The notes under the pieces were generated by a model that saw nothing but the letters and a program-made list of their open reading frames with translations, was not told where the DNA came from and did no database searches. From Lampris incognitus (taxonomy: Eukaryota; Chordata; Actinopteri; Lampriformes; Lampridae): a DNA stretch of 64,000 nt. The position numbers and the translations under genes were made by a program. The stretch covers positions 83,541,172-83,605,171 of the forward strand of contig NC_079212.1 in the NCBI RefSeq assembly GCF_029633865.1, given 5' to 3'. Of this stretch, positions 1 to 12,423 are shown in pieces; the stretch's first letter is position 1, and each line of letters begins with the position of its first letter.

Positions 1-3000
1 GTAGCTTGGTTTTGTACATACAGCTGCCCTCTGTAGCTTGGTTTTGTACATATAACTGCCCTTTGTAGCTTGGATTTGTACATATAGCTGCACTCTCTAG
101 CTTGGTTTTGTACTTATAGCTGCCCTGTGTAGCTTGGTTTTGTACATATAGCAGCCTTGTGTATCTTGGTTTTGTACATGTAGCTGCCCTGTGTAGCTTG
201 GTTTTGTACATATAGCTAACCTGTGTAGCTTGGTTTTGTACACATAGCTACCCTGTGTAGCTTGGTTTTGTACATGTAGCTGCCCTGTGTAGCTTGGTTT
301 TGTACATATAGCTACCCTGTGTAGCTTGGTTTTGTACACATAGCCGCCCAGTGTAGCTTGGTTTTGGACACGTAGCTGCCCTGTGTAGCTTGGTTTTGTA
401 CATATAGCTGCCCTGTGTAGCTTGGTTTTGTACATACAGCTGCCCTGTGTAGCTTGGTTTTGTACATGTCGCTGCCCTGTGGAACTTGGTTTTGTACATA
501 TAGCTGCGCTCTGTAGCTTGGTTTTGTACTTATAGCTGCCCTGTGTAGCTTGGTTTTGTACACATAGATGCTCTCTGTAGCTTGGTTTTGTACATACAGC
601 TGCCCTGTGTAGCTTGGTTTTGTATATATAGGTGCCCTCTGTAGATTGGTTTTGTACATACAGCTGCCCTGTGTAGCTTGGTTTTGTACATATAGGTGCG
701 CTCTGTAGCTTGGTTTTGTACTTATAGCTGCGCTGTGTAACTTGGTTTTGTATACGTAGCTGCCCTCTCCACCTTAATTTTGTACATATAGCTGCGCTCT
801 GTAGCTTGGTTTTGTACTTATAGCTGCCCTGTGTAGCTTGGTTTTGTACATGTAGCTGCCCTGTGTAACTTGGTTTTGTACATATAGCTGTGCTCTGTAG
901 CTTGGTTTTGTACATATAACTGCCCTTTGTAGCTTGGATTTGTACATATAGCTGCGCTTTGTAACTTGGTTTTGTACATATAGTTGCCCTGTTTAGCTTG
1001 GTTTTGTACACATAGCTGCTCTCTGTAGCTTGGTTTTGTACATACAGCTGCCCTGTGTAGCTTGGTTTTGTACATATAGGTGCCCTCTGTAGCTTGGTTT
1101 TGTACATACAGCTGCCCTGTGTAGCTTGGTTTTGTACATATAGGTGCCATGTGTAGCTTGGATTTGTACATATAGCTGCACTCTCTAGCTTGGTTTTGTA
1201 CTTATAGCTGCCCTGTGTAGCTTGGTTTTGTACATATAGCAGCCTTGTGTATCTTGGTTTTGTACATGTAGCTGCCCTGTGTAGCTTGGTTTTGTACATA
1301 TAGCTAACCTGTGTAGCTTGGTTTTGTACACATAGCTACCCTGTGTAGCTTGGTTTTGTACATGTAGCTGCCCTGTGTAGCTTGGTTTTGTACATATAGC
1401 CACCCTGTGTAGCTTGGTTTTGTACACATAGCCGCCCAGTGTAGCTTGGTTTTGGACACGTAGCTGCCCTGTGTAGCTTGGTTTTGTACATATAGCTGCC
1501 CTGTGTAGCTTGGTTTTGTACATACAGCTGCCCTGTGTAGCTTGGTTTTGTACATGTCGCTGCCCTGTGGAACTTGGTTTTGTACATATAGCTGCACTCT
1601 GTAGCTTGGTTTTGTACATATAACTGCCCTTTGTAGCTTGGATTTGTACATATAGCTGCGCTTTGTAACTTGTTTTTGTACATATAGTTGCCCTGTTTAG
1701 CTTGGTTTTGTACACATAGCTGCTCTCTGTAGCTTGGTTTTGTACATACAGCTGCCCTGTGTAGCTTGGTTTTGTACATATAGGTGCCCTCTGTAGCTTG
1801 GTTTTGTACATACAGCTGCCCTGTGTAGCTTGGATTTGTACATATAGCTGCACTCTCTAGCTTGGTTTTGTACTTATAGCTGCCCTGTGTAGCTTGGTTT
1901 TGTACATATAGCAGCCTTGTGTATCTTGGTTTTGTACATGTAGCTGCCCTGTGTAGCTTGGTTTTGTACATATAGCTAATCTGTGTAGCTTGGTTTTGTA
2001 CACATAGCTACCCTGTGTAGCTTGGTTTTGTACATGTAGCTGCCCTTTGTAGCTTGGTTTTGTACATATAGCTACCCTGTGTAGCTTGGTTTTGTACACT
2101 TAGCCGCCCAGTGTAGCTTGGTTTTGGACACGTAGCTGCCCTGTGTAGCTTGGTTTTGTACATATAGCGGCCCTGTGTAGCTTGGTTTTGTACATACAGC
2201 TGCCCTGTGTAGCTTGGTTTTGTACATGTCGCTGCCCTGTGGAACTTGGTTTTGTACATATAGCTGCGCTCTGTAGCTTGGTTTTGTACTTATAGCTGCC
2301 CTGTGTAGCTTGGTTTTGTACACATAGATGCTCTCTGTAGCTTGGTTTTGTACATACAGCTGCCCTGTGTAGCTTGGTTTTGTATATATAGGTGCCCTCT
2401 GTAGATTGGTTTTGTACATACAGCTGCCCTGTGTAGCTTGGTTTTGTATATATAGGTGCGCTCTGTAGCTTGGTTTTGTACTTATAGCTGCGCTGTGTAA
2501 CTTGGTTTTGTATACGTAGCTGCCCTCTCCACCTTAATTTTGTACATATAGCTGCGCTCTGTAGCTTGGTTTTGTACTTATAGCTGCCCTGTGTAGCTTG
2601 GTTTTGTACATGTAGCTGCCCTGTGTAACTTGGTTTTGTACATATAGCTGTGCTCTGTAGCTTGGTTTTGTACATATAACTGCCCTTTGTAGCTTGGATT
2701 TGTACATATAGCTGCGCTTTGTAACTTGGTTTTGTACATATAGTTGCCCTGTTTAGCTTGGTTTTGTACACATAGCTGCTCTCTGTAGCTTGGTTTTGTA
2801 CATACAGCTGCCCTGTGTAGCTTGGTTTTGTACATATAGGTGCCCTCTGTAGCTTGGTTTTGTACATACAGCTGCCCTGTGTAGCTTGGTTTTGTACATA
2901 TAGGTGCCATGTGTAGCTTGGATTTGTACATATAGCTGCACTCTCTAGCTTGGTTTTGTACTTATAGCTGCCCTGTGTAGCTTGGTTTTGTACATATAGC

Positions 3001-4278
3001 AGCCTTGTGTATCTTGGTTTTGTACATGTAGCTGCCCTGTGTAGCTTGGTTTTGTACATATAGCTAACCTGTGTAGCTTGGTTTTGTACACATAGCTACC
3101 CTGTGTAGCTTGGTTTTGTACATGTAGCTGCCCTGTGTAGCTTGGTTTTGTACATATAGCTACCCTGTGTAGCTTGGTTTTGTACACATAGCCGCCCAAT
3201 GTAGCTTGGTTTTGGACACGTAGCTGCCCTGTGTAGCTTGGTTTTGTACATATAGCTGCCCTGTGTAGCTTGGTTTTGTACATACAGCTGCCCTGTGTAG
3301 CTTGGTTTTGTACATGTCGCTGCCCTGTGGAACTTGGTTTTGTACATATAGCTGCACTCTGTAGCTTGGTTTTGTACATATAACTGCCCTTTGTAGCTTG
3401 GATTTGTACATATAGCTGCGCTTTGTAACTTGTTTTTGTACATATAGTTGCCCTGTTTAGCTTGGTTTTGTACACATAGCTGCTCTCTGTAGCTTGGTTT
3501 TGTACATACAGCTGCCCTGTGTAGCTTGGTTTTGTACATATAGGTGCCCTCTGTAGCTTCGTTTTGTACATACAGCTGCCCTGTGTAGCTTGGTTTTGTA
3601 CATATAGGTGCCATGTGTAGCTTGGATTTGTACATATAGCTGCACTCTCTAGCTTGGTTTTGTACTTATAGCTGCCCTGTGTAGCTTGGTTTTGTACATA
3701 TAGCAGCCTTGTGTATCTTGGTTTTGTACATGTAGCTGCCCTGTGTAGCTTGGTTTTGTACATGTAGCTGCCCTTTGTAGCTTGGTTTTGTACATATAGC
3801 TACCCTGTGTAGCTTGGTTTTGTACACATAGCCGCCCAGTGTAGCTTGGTTTTGGACACGTAGCTGCCCTGTGTAGCTTGGTTTTGTACATATAGCTGCC
3901 CTGTGTAGCTTGGTTTTGTACATACAGCTGCCCTGTGTAGCTTGGTTTTGTACATGTCGCTGCCCTGTGGAACTTGGTTTTGTACATATAGCTGCGCTCT
4001 GTAGCTTAGTTTTGTACTTATAGCTGCCCTGTGTAGCTTGGTTTTGTACACATAGATGCTCTCTGTAGCTTGGTTTTGTACATACAGCTGCCCTGTGTAG
4101 CTTGGTTTTGTATATATAGGTGCCCTCTGTAGATTGGTTTTGTACATACAGCTGCCCTGTGTAGCTTGGTTTTGTACATATAGGTGCGCTCTGTAGCTTG
4201 GTTTTGTACATATAACTGCCCTGTGTAGCTTGGTTTTGTACATATAGGTGCCATGTGTAGCTTGGTTTTGTACATATA
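1..4278 (-). repeat. 32-bp satellite array, left arm (reverse orientation)
   Basis: About 134 tandem copies of a 32-bp monomer. On the + strand each copy carries the core AGCTTGGTTTTGTACATA, the reverse complement of the monomer seen to the right of 4278. Substitutions at a few positions give recurrent variant monomers (tacttata, tacacata, tatatata, the Leu-to-stop type changes and so on). The array is cut by the window edge, so its true left end is not seen. The minus strand is largely free of stop codons, but this follows from the monomer sequence and is not evidence of a gene. I do not recognise the satellite family. No transposon ends, tRNA-like promoter or CENP-B-like box was seen in the monomer. 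Confidence 0.97.
65..3650 (-). repeat. 1,760-bp higher-order repeat of the left arm
   Basis: A marker variant containing CACTCTCTAG occurs at 91, 1179, 1851, 2939 and 3643. The spacings are 1088, 672, 1088 and 704 bp, which are exactly 34, 21, 34 and 22 monomers of 32 bp. One 34-mer plus one 21-mer makes the 1,760-bp (55-monomer) higher-order unit. Long stretches such as 818-1171 and 2578-2931 recur at that exact offset with very few changes. This shows amplification in blocks and not one monomer at a time. Confidence 0.9.
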
Positions 4279-4341
4279 TATATGTACAAAACCAAGCTAC
4301 ACATGGCACCTATATGTACAAAACCAAGCTACACAGGGCAG
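4216..4341. repeat. Perfect 126-bp palindrome at the array orientation switch
   Basis: The centre lies between 4278 and 4279 inside TACATATATATATGTA. Reading outward, 63 bases on each side are exact reverse complements; the first mismatch pairs 4215 with 4342. To the left every monomer is in reverse orientation and to the right every monomer is forward, so this is a head-to-head junction of two array arms. Beyond the perfect part the arms still correspond, but with monomer-scale insertions and deletions. Confidence 0.95.
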
Positions 4342-5388
4342 CTGTATGTACAAAACCAAGCTACAGAGAGCAGCTATGTGTACAAAACCAAGCTAAACAG
4401 GGCAACTATATGTACAAAACCAAGTTACAAAGCGCAGCTATATGTACAAATCCAAGCTACAAAGGGCAGTTATATGTACAAAACCAAGCTACAGAGCGCA
4501 GCTATATGTACAAAACCAAGTTACACAGGGCAGCTACATGTACAAAACCAAGCTACACAGGGCAGCTATAAGTACAAAACCAAGCTACAGAGCGCAGCTA
4601 TATGTACAAAATTAAGGTGGAGAGGGCAGCTACGTATACAAAACCAAGTTACACAGCGCAGCTATAAGTACAAAACCAAGCTACAGAGCGCACCTATATG
4701 TACAAAACCAAGCTACACAGGGCAGCTGTATGTACAAAACCAATCTACAGAGGGCACCTATATATACAAAACCAAGCTACACAGGGCAGCTGTATGTACA
4801 AAACCAAGCTACAGAGAGCATCTATGTGTACAAAACCAAGCTACACAGGGCAGCTATAAGTACAAAACCAAGCTACAGAGCGCAGCTATATGTACAAAAC
4901 CAAGTTCCACAGGGCAGCGACATGTACAAAACCAAGCTACACAGGGCAGCTGTATGTACGAAACCAAGCTACACAGGGCAGCTATATGTACAAAACCAAG
5001 CTACACAGGGCAGCTACATGTACAAAACCAAGCTACACAGGGTAGCTATGTGTACAAAACCAAGCTACACAGGTTAGCTATATGTACAAAACCAAGCTAC
5101 ACAGGGCAGCTACATGTACAAAACCAAGATACACAAGGCTGCTATATGTACAAAACCAAGCTACACAGGGCAGCTATAAGTACAAAACCAAGCTACAGAG
5201 TGCAGCTATATGTACAAATCCAAGCTACAAAGGGCAGTTATATGTACAAAACCAAGCTACACAGGGCAGCTACAAGTAGAAAACCAAGCTACACAGGAAA
5301 AATACATGTACCAAACCCAGCTACACAGGGCAGCTATATGTCCAAAACCAATGTACAAAAGGCATCAATATGTACAAAATTAAGCTAG
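4279..5388 (+). repeat. Inverted copy of the left-arm higher-order repeat
   Basis: The order of variant monomers here matches the reverse complement of the left arm (about 2000-2900, and equally about 240-1140). It includes the rare AATTAAGGTGGAGAGGGC monomer near 4609, whose mirror is at about 765 and 2525. The next unusual monomers (ACAAGTAGAAAACC, TGTCCAAAACCAATG) around 5270-5370 have no clear left-arm partner, and the right-arm cassettes begin by about 5550. Confidence 0.85.
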
Positions 5389-8300
5389 AGAGAGCAACTA
5401 CGTGTACAAAACCAAGCTACACAGGGCAGCTACATGTACAAAACCAAGCTACACAGGGCAGCTATAAGTACAAAACCAAGATACAGAGCGCAGCTATATG
5501 TACAAATCCAAGCTACAAAGGGCAGCTATAAGCACAAAACCAAGCTACACAGGACAGCTACTATATGTACAAAATTAAGCTAGAGAGGGCAGCTACGTGT
5601 ATAAAACCAAGCTACACTGGGCAGCTATGTGTACAGAATCAACCTACAGAGGGCAGCTATATGTAAAAAGCTAAGCTACACAAGGCAGCTATATGTACAA
5701 AACCAAGCTACACAGGGCAGCTACATGTACAAAACCAAGCTACACAGGGCACCTATACGTACACAACCAAGCTAAACAGGGCAGGTATATGTACAAAACC
5801 AAGCTACACAGGGCAGCTACATATACAAAACCAAGCTACACAGGGCAGCTACATGCACAAAACCAAGCTACACAGGGCAGCTATATGTACAACACCAAGC
5901 TACAGAGCACAGCTATAGGTAACAAAACCAAGCTACAAAGGGCAGTTATATGTACAAAACCAAGCTACACAGGGCAACTATATGTACAAAACCAAGCTAC
6001 TGAGGGCAGCTATATGTACAAAACCAAGCTACACAGGGCAGCTATATGTACAAAACGAAGCTACACAGGGCACCTATATGTACAAAACCAAGCTACACAG
6101 GGCAGCTGTATGTACAAACCAAGCTACAGAGGGCAGCTCTATGTACAAAATACAAGCTACACCGGGCAGCTGTATGTAAAAAACCAAGCTACAGAGGGCA
6201 GCTATATGTACAAAACCAAGCTACAGAGAGCAGCTATGTGTACAAAACCAAGCTAAACAGGTCAACTATATGTACAAAACCAAGCTACAAAAGGGCAGCT
6301 ATGTGTACAAAACCAAGCTAAACAGGGCAACTATATGTACAAAACCAAGCTACACAGGGCAGCTATATTTACAAAACCAAGCTACAGAGCGCAGCTATAT
6401 GTACAAAAGCAAGCTACACAGGGCAGCTATATGTATAAAACCAAGCTACACAGGGCAGCTATATGTACAAAACCAAGCTACACAGGAAAGATACATGTAC
6501 AAAACCAAGCTACATAGGGCAGCTATATGTACAAAACCAAGCTACAAAAGGCATCTATATGTACAAAATTAAGCTAGAGAGGGAAGCTACGTGTATAAAA
6601 CCAAGCTACACTGGGCAGCTATGTGTACAGAATCAACCTACAGAGGGCAGCTATATGTAAAAAGCTAAGCTACACAAGGCAGCTATATGTACAAAACCAA
6701 GCTACACAGGGCAGCTACATGTACAAAACCAAGCTACACAGGGCACCTATACGTACAAAACCAAGCTACAGAGCACAGCTATAGGTAACAAAAACAAGCT
6801 ACAAAAGCAGTTATATGTACAAAACCAAGCTACACAGGGCAACTATATGTACAAAACCAAGCTATTGAGGGCAGCTACATTTACAAAACCAAGCTACACA
6901 GGGCAGCTGTATGTACAAAACCAAGCTAAAGAGGGCAGCTATATGTACAAAACCAAGCTACATAGGGCAGCTATATGTACAAAACCAAGCTACACAGGGC
7001 AGCTGTATGTACAAACCAAGCTACAGAGGGAAGCTATATGTACAAAATACAAGCTACACCGGGTAGCTGTATGTAAAAAACCAAGCTATAGAGGGCAGCT
7101 ATATGTACAAAACCAAGCTACAGAGAACAGCTATGTGTACAAAACCAAGCTAAACAGGGCAACTATATGTACAAAACCAAGCTACACAGGGCAGCTATGT
7201 GTACAAAACCAAGCTAAACAGGGCAACTATATGTACAAAACCAAGCTACACAGGGCAGCTATATTTACAAAACCAAGCTACAGAGCGCAGCTATATGTAC
7301 AAAACCAAGCTACACAGGGCAGCTACATGTACAAAACCAAGCTACACAGTGCACCTATACGTACAAAACCAAGCTACACAGGAAAAATACATGTACAAAA
7401 CTAAGCTACATAGGGCAGCTATATGTACAAAACCAAGCTACCCAGGGCATCTATATGTACAAAATTAAGCTAGAGAGGGCAGCTACGTGTATAAAACCAA
7501 GCTACACTGGGCAGCTATGTGTACAGAATCATCCTACAGAGGGCAGCTATATGTAAAAAGCTAAGCTACACAAGGCAGCTATATGTACAAAACCAAGCTA
7601 CACAGGGCAGCTACATGTACAAAACCAAGCTACACAGGGCACCTATACGTACACAACGAAGCTAAACAGGGCAGGTATATGTACAAAACCAAGCTACACA
7701 GGGCAGCTACATATACAAAACCAAGCTACACAGGGCAGCTACATGCACGAAACCAAGCTACACAGGGCAGCTATATGTACAACACCAAGCTACAGAGCAC
7801 AGCTATAGGTGACAAAACCAAGCTACAAAGGGCAGTTATATGTACAAAACCAAGCTACACAGGGCAACTATATGTACAAAACCAAGCTACTGAGGGCAGC
7901 TATATGTACAAAACCAAGCTACACAGGGCAGCTATATGTACAAAACGAAGCTACACAGGGCAGCTGTATGTACAAAACCAAGCTACAGAGGGCAGCTATA
8001 TGTACAAAACCAAGCTAAACAGGGCAGCTGTATGTACAAAACCAAGCTACAGAGGGCAGCTATATGTATAAAACCAAGCTACACAGGGCAGCTGTATGTA
8101 CAAAACCAAGCTACACAGGAAAAATACATGTACAGAACCAAGCTACATAGGGCAGCTATATGTACAAAACCAAGCTACAAAAGGCATCTATATGTACAAA
8201 ATTAAGCTAGAGAGGGCAGCTACGTGTATAAAACCAAGCTACACTGGGCAGCTATGTGTACAGAATCAACCTACAGAGGGCAGCTATATGTACAAAACTA

Positions 8301-11300
8301 AGCTACACCGGGCAGCTACATGTACAAAACCAAGCTACACAGGGCACCTATACGAACAAAACCAAGCTACAGAGCACAGCTATAGGTAACAAAAACAATT
8401 TACAAAGGGCAGTTATATGTACAAAACCAAGCTACACAGGGCAACTATATGTACAAAACCAAGCCACTGAGGGCAGCTACATGTACAAAACCAAGCTACA
8501 CAGGGCAGCTGTATGTACAAAACCAAGCTAAAGAGGGCAGCTATATGTACAAAACCAAGCTACATAGGGCAGCTATATGTACAAAACCAAGCTACACAGG
8601 GCAGCTGTATGTACAAACCAAGCTACAGAGGGAAGCTATATGTACAAAATACAAGCTACACCGGGTAGCTGTATGTAAAAAACCAAGCTATAGAGGGCAG
8701 CTATATGTACAAAACCAAGCTACACAGGGCAGCTACATGTACAAAACCAAGCTACACAGGGTAGCTATGTGTACAAAACCAAGCTACACAGGTTAGCTAT
8801 ATGTACAAAACCAAGCTACACAGGGCAGCTACATGTACAAAACCAAGATAAACAAGGCTGCTATATGTACAAAACCAAGCTACACAGGGTAGCTATAAGT
8901 ACAAAACCAAGCTACAGAGTGCAGCTATATGTACAAATCCAAGCTACAAAGGGCAGTTATATGTACAAAACCAAGCTACACAGGGCAGCTACAAGTAGAA
9001 AACCAAGCTACACAGGAAAAATACATGTACCAAACCCAGCTACACAGGGCAGCTATATGTCCAAAACCAATGTACAAAAGGCATCAATATGTACAAAATT
9101 AAGCTAGAGAGAGCAACTACGTGTACAAAACCAAGCTACACAGGGCAGCTACATGTACAAAACCAAGCTACACAGGGCAGCTATAAGTACAAAACCAAGA
9201 TACAGAGCGCAGCTATATGTACAAATCCAAGCTACAAAGGGCAGCTATAAGCACAAAACCAAGCTACACAGGACAGCTACTATATGTACAAAATTAAGCT
9301 AGAGAGGGCAGCTACGTGTATAAAACCAAGCTACACTGGGCAGCTATGTGTACAGAATCAACCTACAGAGGGCAGCTATATGTAAAAAGCTAAGCTACAC
9401 AAGGCAGCTATATGTACAAAACCAAGCTACACAGGGCAGCTACATGTACAAAACCAAGCTACACAGGGCACCTATACGTACACAACCAAGCTAAACAGGG
9501 CAGGTATATGTACAAAACCAAGCTACACAGGGCAGCTACATATACAAAACCAAGCTACACAGGGCAGCTACATGCACAAAACCAAGCTACACAGGGCAGC
9601 TATATGTACAACACCAAGCTACAGAGCACAGCTATAGGTAACAAAACCAAGCTGCAAAGGGCAGTTATATGTACAAAACCAAGCTACACAGGGCAACTAT
9701 ATGTACAAAACCAAGCTACTGAGGGCAGCTATATGTACAAAACCAAGCTACACAGGGCAGCTATATGTACAAAACGAAGCTACACAGGGCACCTATATGT
9801 ACAAAACCAAGCTACACAGGGCAGCTGTATGTACAAACCAAGCTACAGAGGGCAGCTCTATGTACAAAATACAAGCTACACCGGGCAGCTGTATGTAAAA
9901 AACCAAGCTACAGAGGGCAGCTATATGTACAAAACCAAGCTACAGAGAGCAGCTATGTGTACAAAACCAAGCTAAACAGGTCAACTATATGTACAAAACC
10001 AAGCTACAAAAGGGCAGCTATGTGTACAAAACCAAGCTAAACAGGGCAACTATATGTACAAAACCAAGCTACACAGGGCAGCTATATTTACAAAACCAAG
10101 CTACAGAGCGCAGCTATATGTACAAAAGCAAGCTACACAGGGCAGCTATATGTATAAAACCAAGCTACACAGGGCAGCTATATGTACAAAACCAAGCTAC
10201 ACAGGAAAGATACATGTACAAAACCAAGCTACATAGGGCAGCTATATGTACAAAACCAAGCTACAAAAGGCATCTATATGTACAAAATTAAGCTAGAGAG
10301 GGAAGCTACGTGTATAAAACCAAGCTACACTGGGCAGCTATGTGTACAGAATCAACCTACAGAGGGCAGCTATATGTAAAAAGCTAAGCTACACAAGGCA
10401 GCTATATGTACAAAACCAAGCTACACAGGGCAGCTACATGTACAAAACCAAGCTACACAGGGCACCTATACGTACAAAACCAAGCTACAGAGCACAGCTA
10501 TAGGTAACAAAAACAAGCTACAAAGGGCAGTTATATGTACAAAACCAAGCTACACAGGGCAACTATATGTACAAAACCAAGCTATTGAGGGCAGCTACAT
10601 TTACAAAACCAAGCTACACAGGGCAGCTGTATGTACAAAACCAAGCTAAAGAGGGCAGCTATATGTACAAAACCAAGCTACATAGGGCAGCTATATGTAC
10701 AAAACCAAGCTACACAGGGCAGCTGTATGTACAAACCAAGCTACAGAGGGAAGCTATATGTACAAAATACAAGCTACACCGGGTAGCTGTATGTAAAAAA
10801 CCAAGCTATAGAGGCCAGCTATATGTACAAAACCAAGCTACAGAGAACAGCTATGTGTACAAAACCAAGCTAAACAGGGCAACTATATGTACAAAACCAA
10901 GCTACACAGGGCAGCTATGTGTACAAAACCAAGCTAAACAGGGCAACTATATGTACAAAACCAAGCTACACAGGGCAGCTATATTTACAAAACCAAGCTA
11001 CAGAGCGCAGCTATATGTACAAAACCAAGCTACACAGGGCAGCTACATGTACAAAACCAAGCTACACAGTGCACCTATACGTACAAAACCAAGCTACACA
11101 GGAAAAATACATGTACAAAACTAAGCTACATAGGGCAGCTATATGTACAAAACCAAGCTACCCAGGGCATCTATATGTACAAAATTAAGCTAGAGAGGGC
11201 AGCTACGTGTATAAAACCAAGCTACACTGGGCAGCTATGTGTACAGAATCATCCTACAGAGGGCAGCTATATGTAAAAAGCTAAGCTACACAAGGCAGCT

Positions 11301-12423
11301 ATATGTACAAAACCAAGCTACACAGGGCAGCTACATGTACAAAACCAAGCTACACAGGGCACCTATACGTACACAACGAAGCTAAACAGGGCAGGTATAT
11401 GTACAAAACCAAGCTACACAGGGCAGCTACATATACAAAACCAAGCTACACAGGGCAGCTACATGCACGAAACCAAGCTACACAGGGCAGCTATATGTAC
11501 AACACCAAGCTACAGAGCACAGCTATAGGTGACAAAACCAAGCTACAAAGGGCAGTTATATGTACAAAACCAAGCTACACAGGGCAACTATATGTACAAA
11601 ACCAAGCTACTGAGGGCAGCTATATGTACAAAACCAAGCTACACAGGGCAGCTATATGTACAAAACGAAGCTACACAGGGCAGCTGTATGTACAAAACCA
11701 AGCTACAGAGGGCAGCTATATGTACAAAACCAAGCTAAACAGGGCAGCTGTATGTACAAAACCAAGCTACAGAGGGCAGCTATATGTATAAAACCAAGCT
11801 ACACAGGGCAGCTGTATGTACAAAACCAAGCTACACAGGAAAAATACATGTACAGAACCAAGCTACATAGGGCAGCTATATGTACAAAACCAAGCTACAA
11901 AAGGCATCTATATGTACAAAATTAAGCTAGAGAGGGCAGCTACGTGTATAAAACCAAGCTACACTGGGCAGCTATGTGTACAGAATCAACCTACAGAGGG
12001 CAGCTATATGTACAAAACTAAGCTACACCGGGCAGCTACATGTACAAAACCAAGCTACACAGGGCACCTATACGAACAAAACCAAGCTACAGAGCACAGC
12101 TATAGGTAACAAAAACAATTTACAAAGGGCAGTTATATGTACAAAACCAAGCTACACAGGGCAACTATATGTACAAAACCAAGCCACTGAGGGCAGCTAC
12201 ATGTACAAAACCAAGCTACACAGGGCAGCTGTATGTACAAAACCAAGCTAAAGAGGGCAGCTATATGTACAAAACCAAGCTACATAGGGCAGCTATATGT
12301 ACAAAACCAAGCTACACAGGGCAGCTGTATGTACAAACCAAGCTACAGAGGGAAGCTATATGTACAAAATACAAGCTACACCGGGTAGCTGTATGTAAAA
12401 AACCAAGCTATAGAGGGCAGCTA
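4984..12423 (+). repeat. 3,720-bp tandem duplication, two copies
   Basis: The segment 4984 to about 8703 is repeated at about 8704-12423. Corresponding landmarks sit 3719 bp apart up to about 6790 and 3720 bp apart beyond it, because of a single-base difference (ctacaaaagcag at about 6790 against ctacaaagggcag at about 10519). The few other differences I noticed include ctacaaag/ctgcaaag near 5932/9651 and gagggcag/gaggccag near 7095/10815, so identity looks above 99%. The second copy repeats the inverted-type monomers found near the palindrome (8.7-9.1 kb). Confidence 0.9.
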
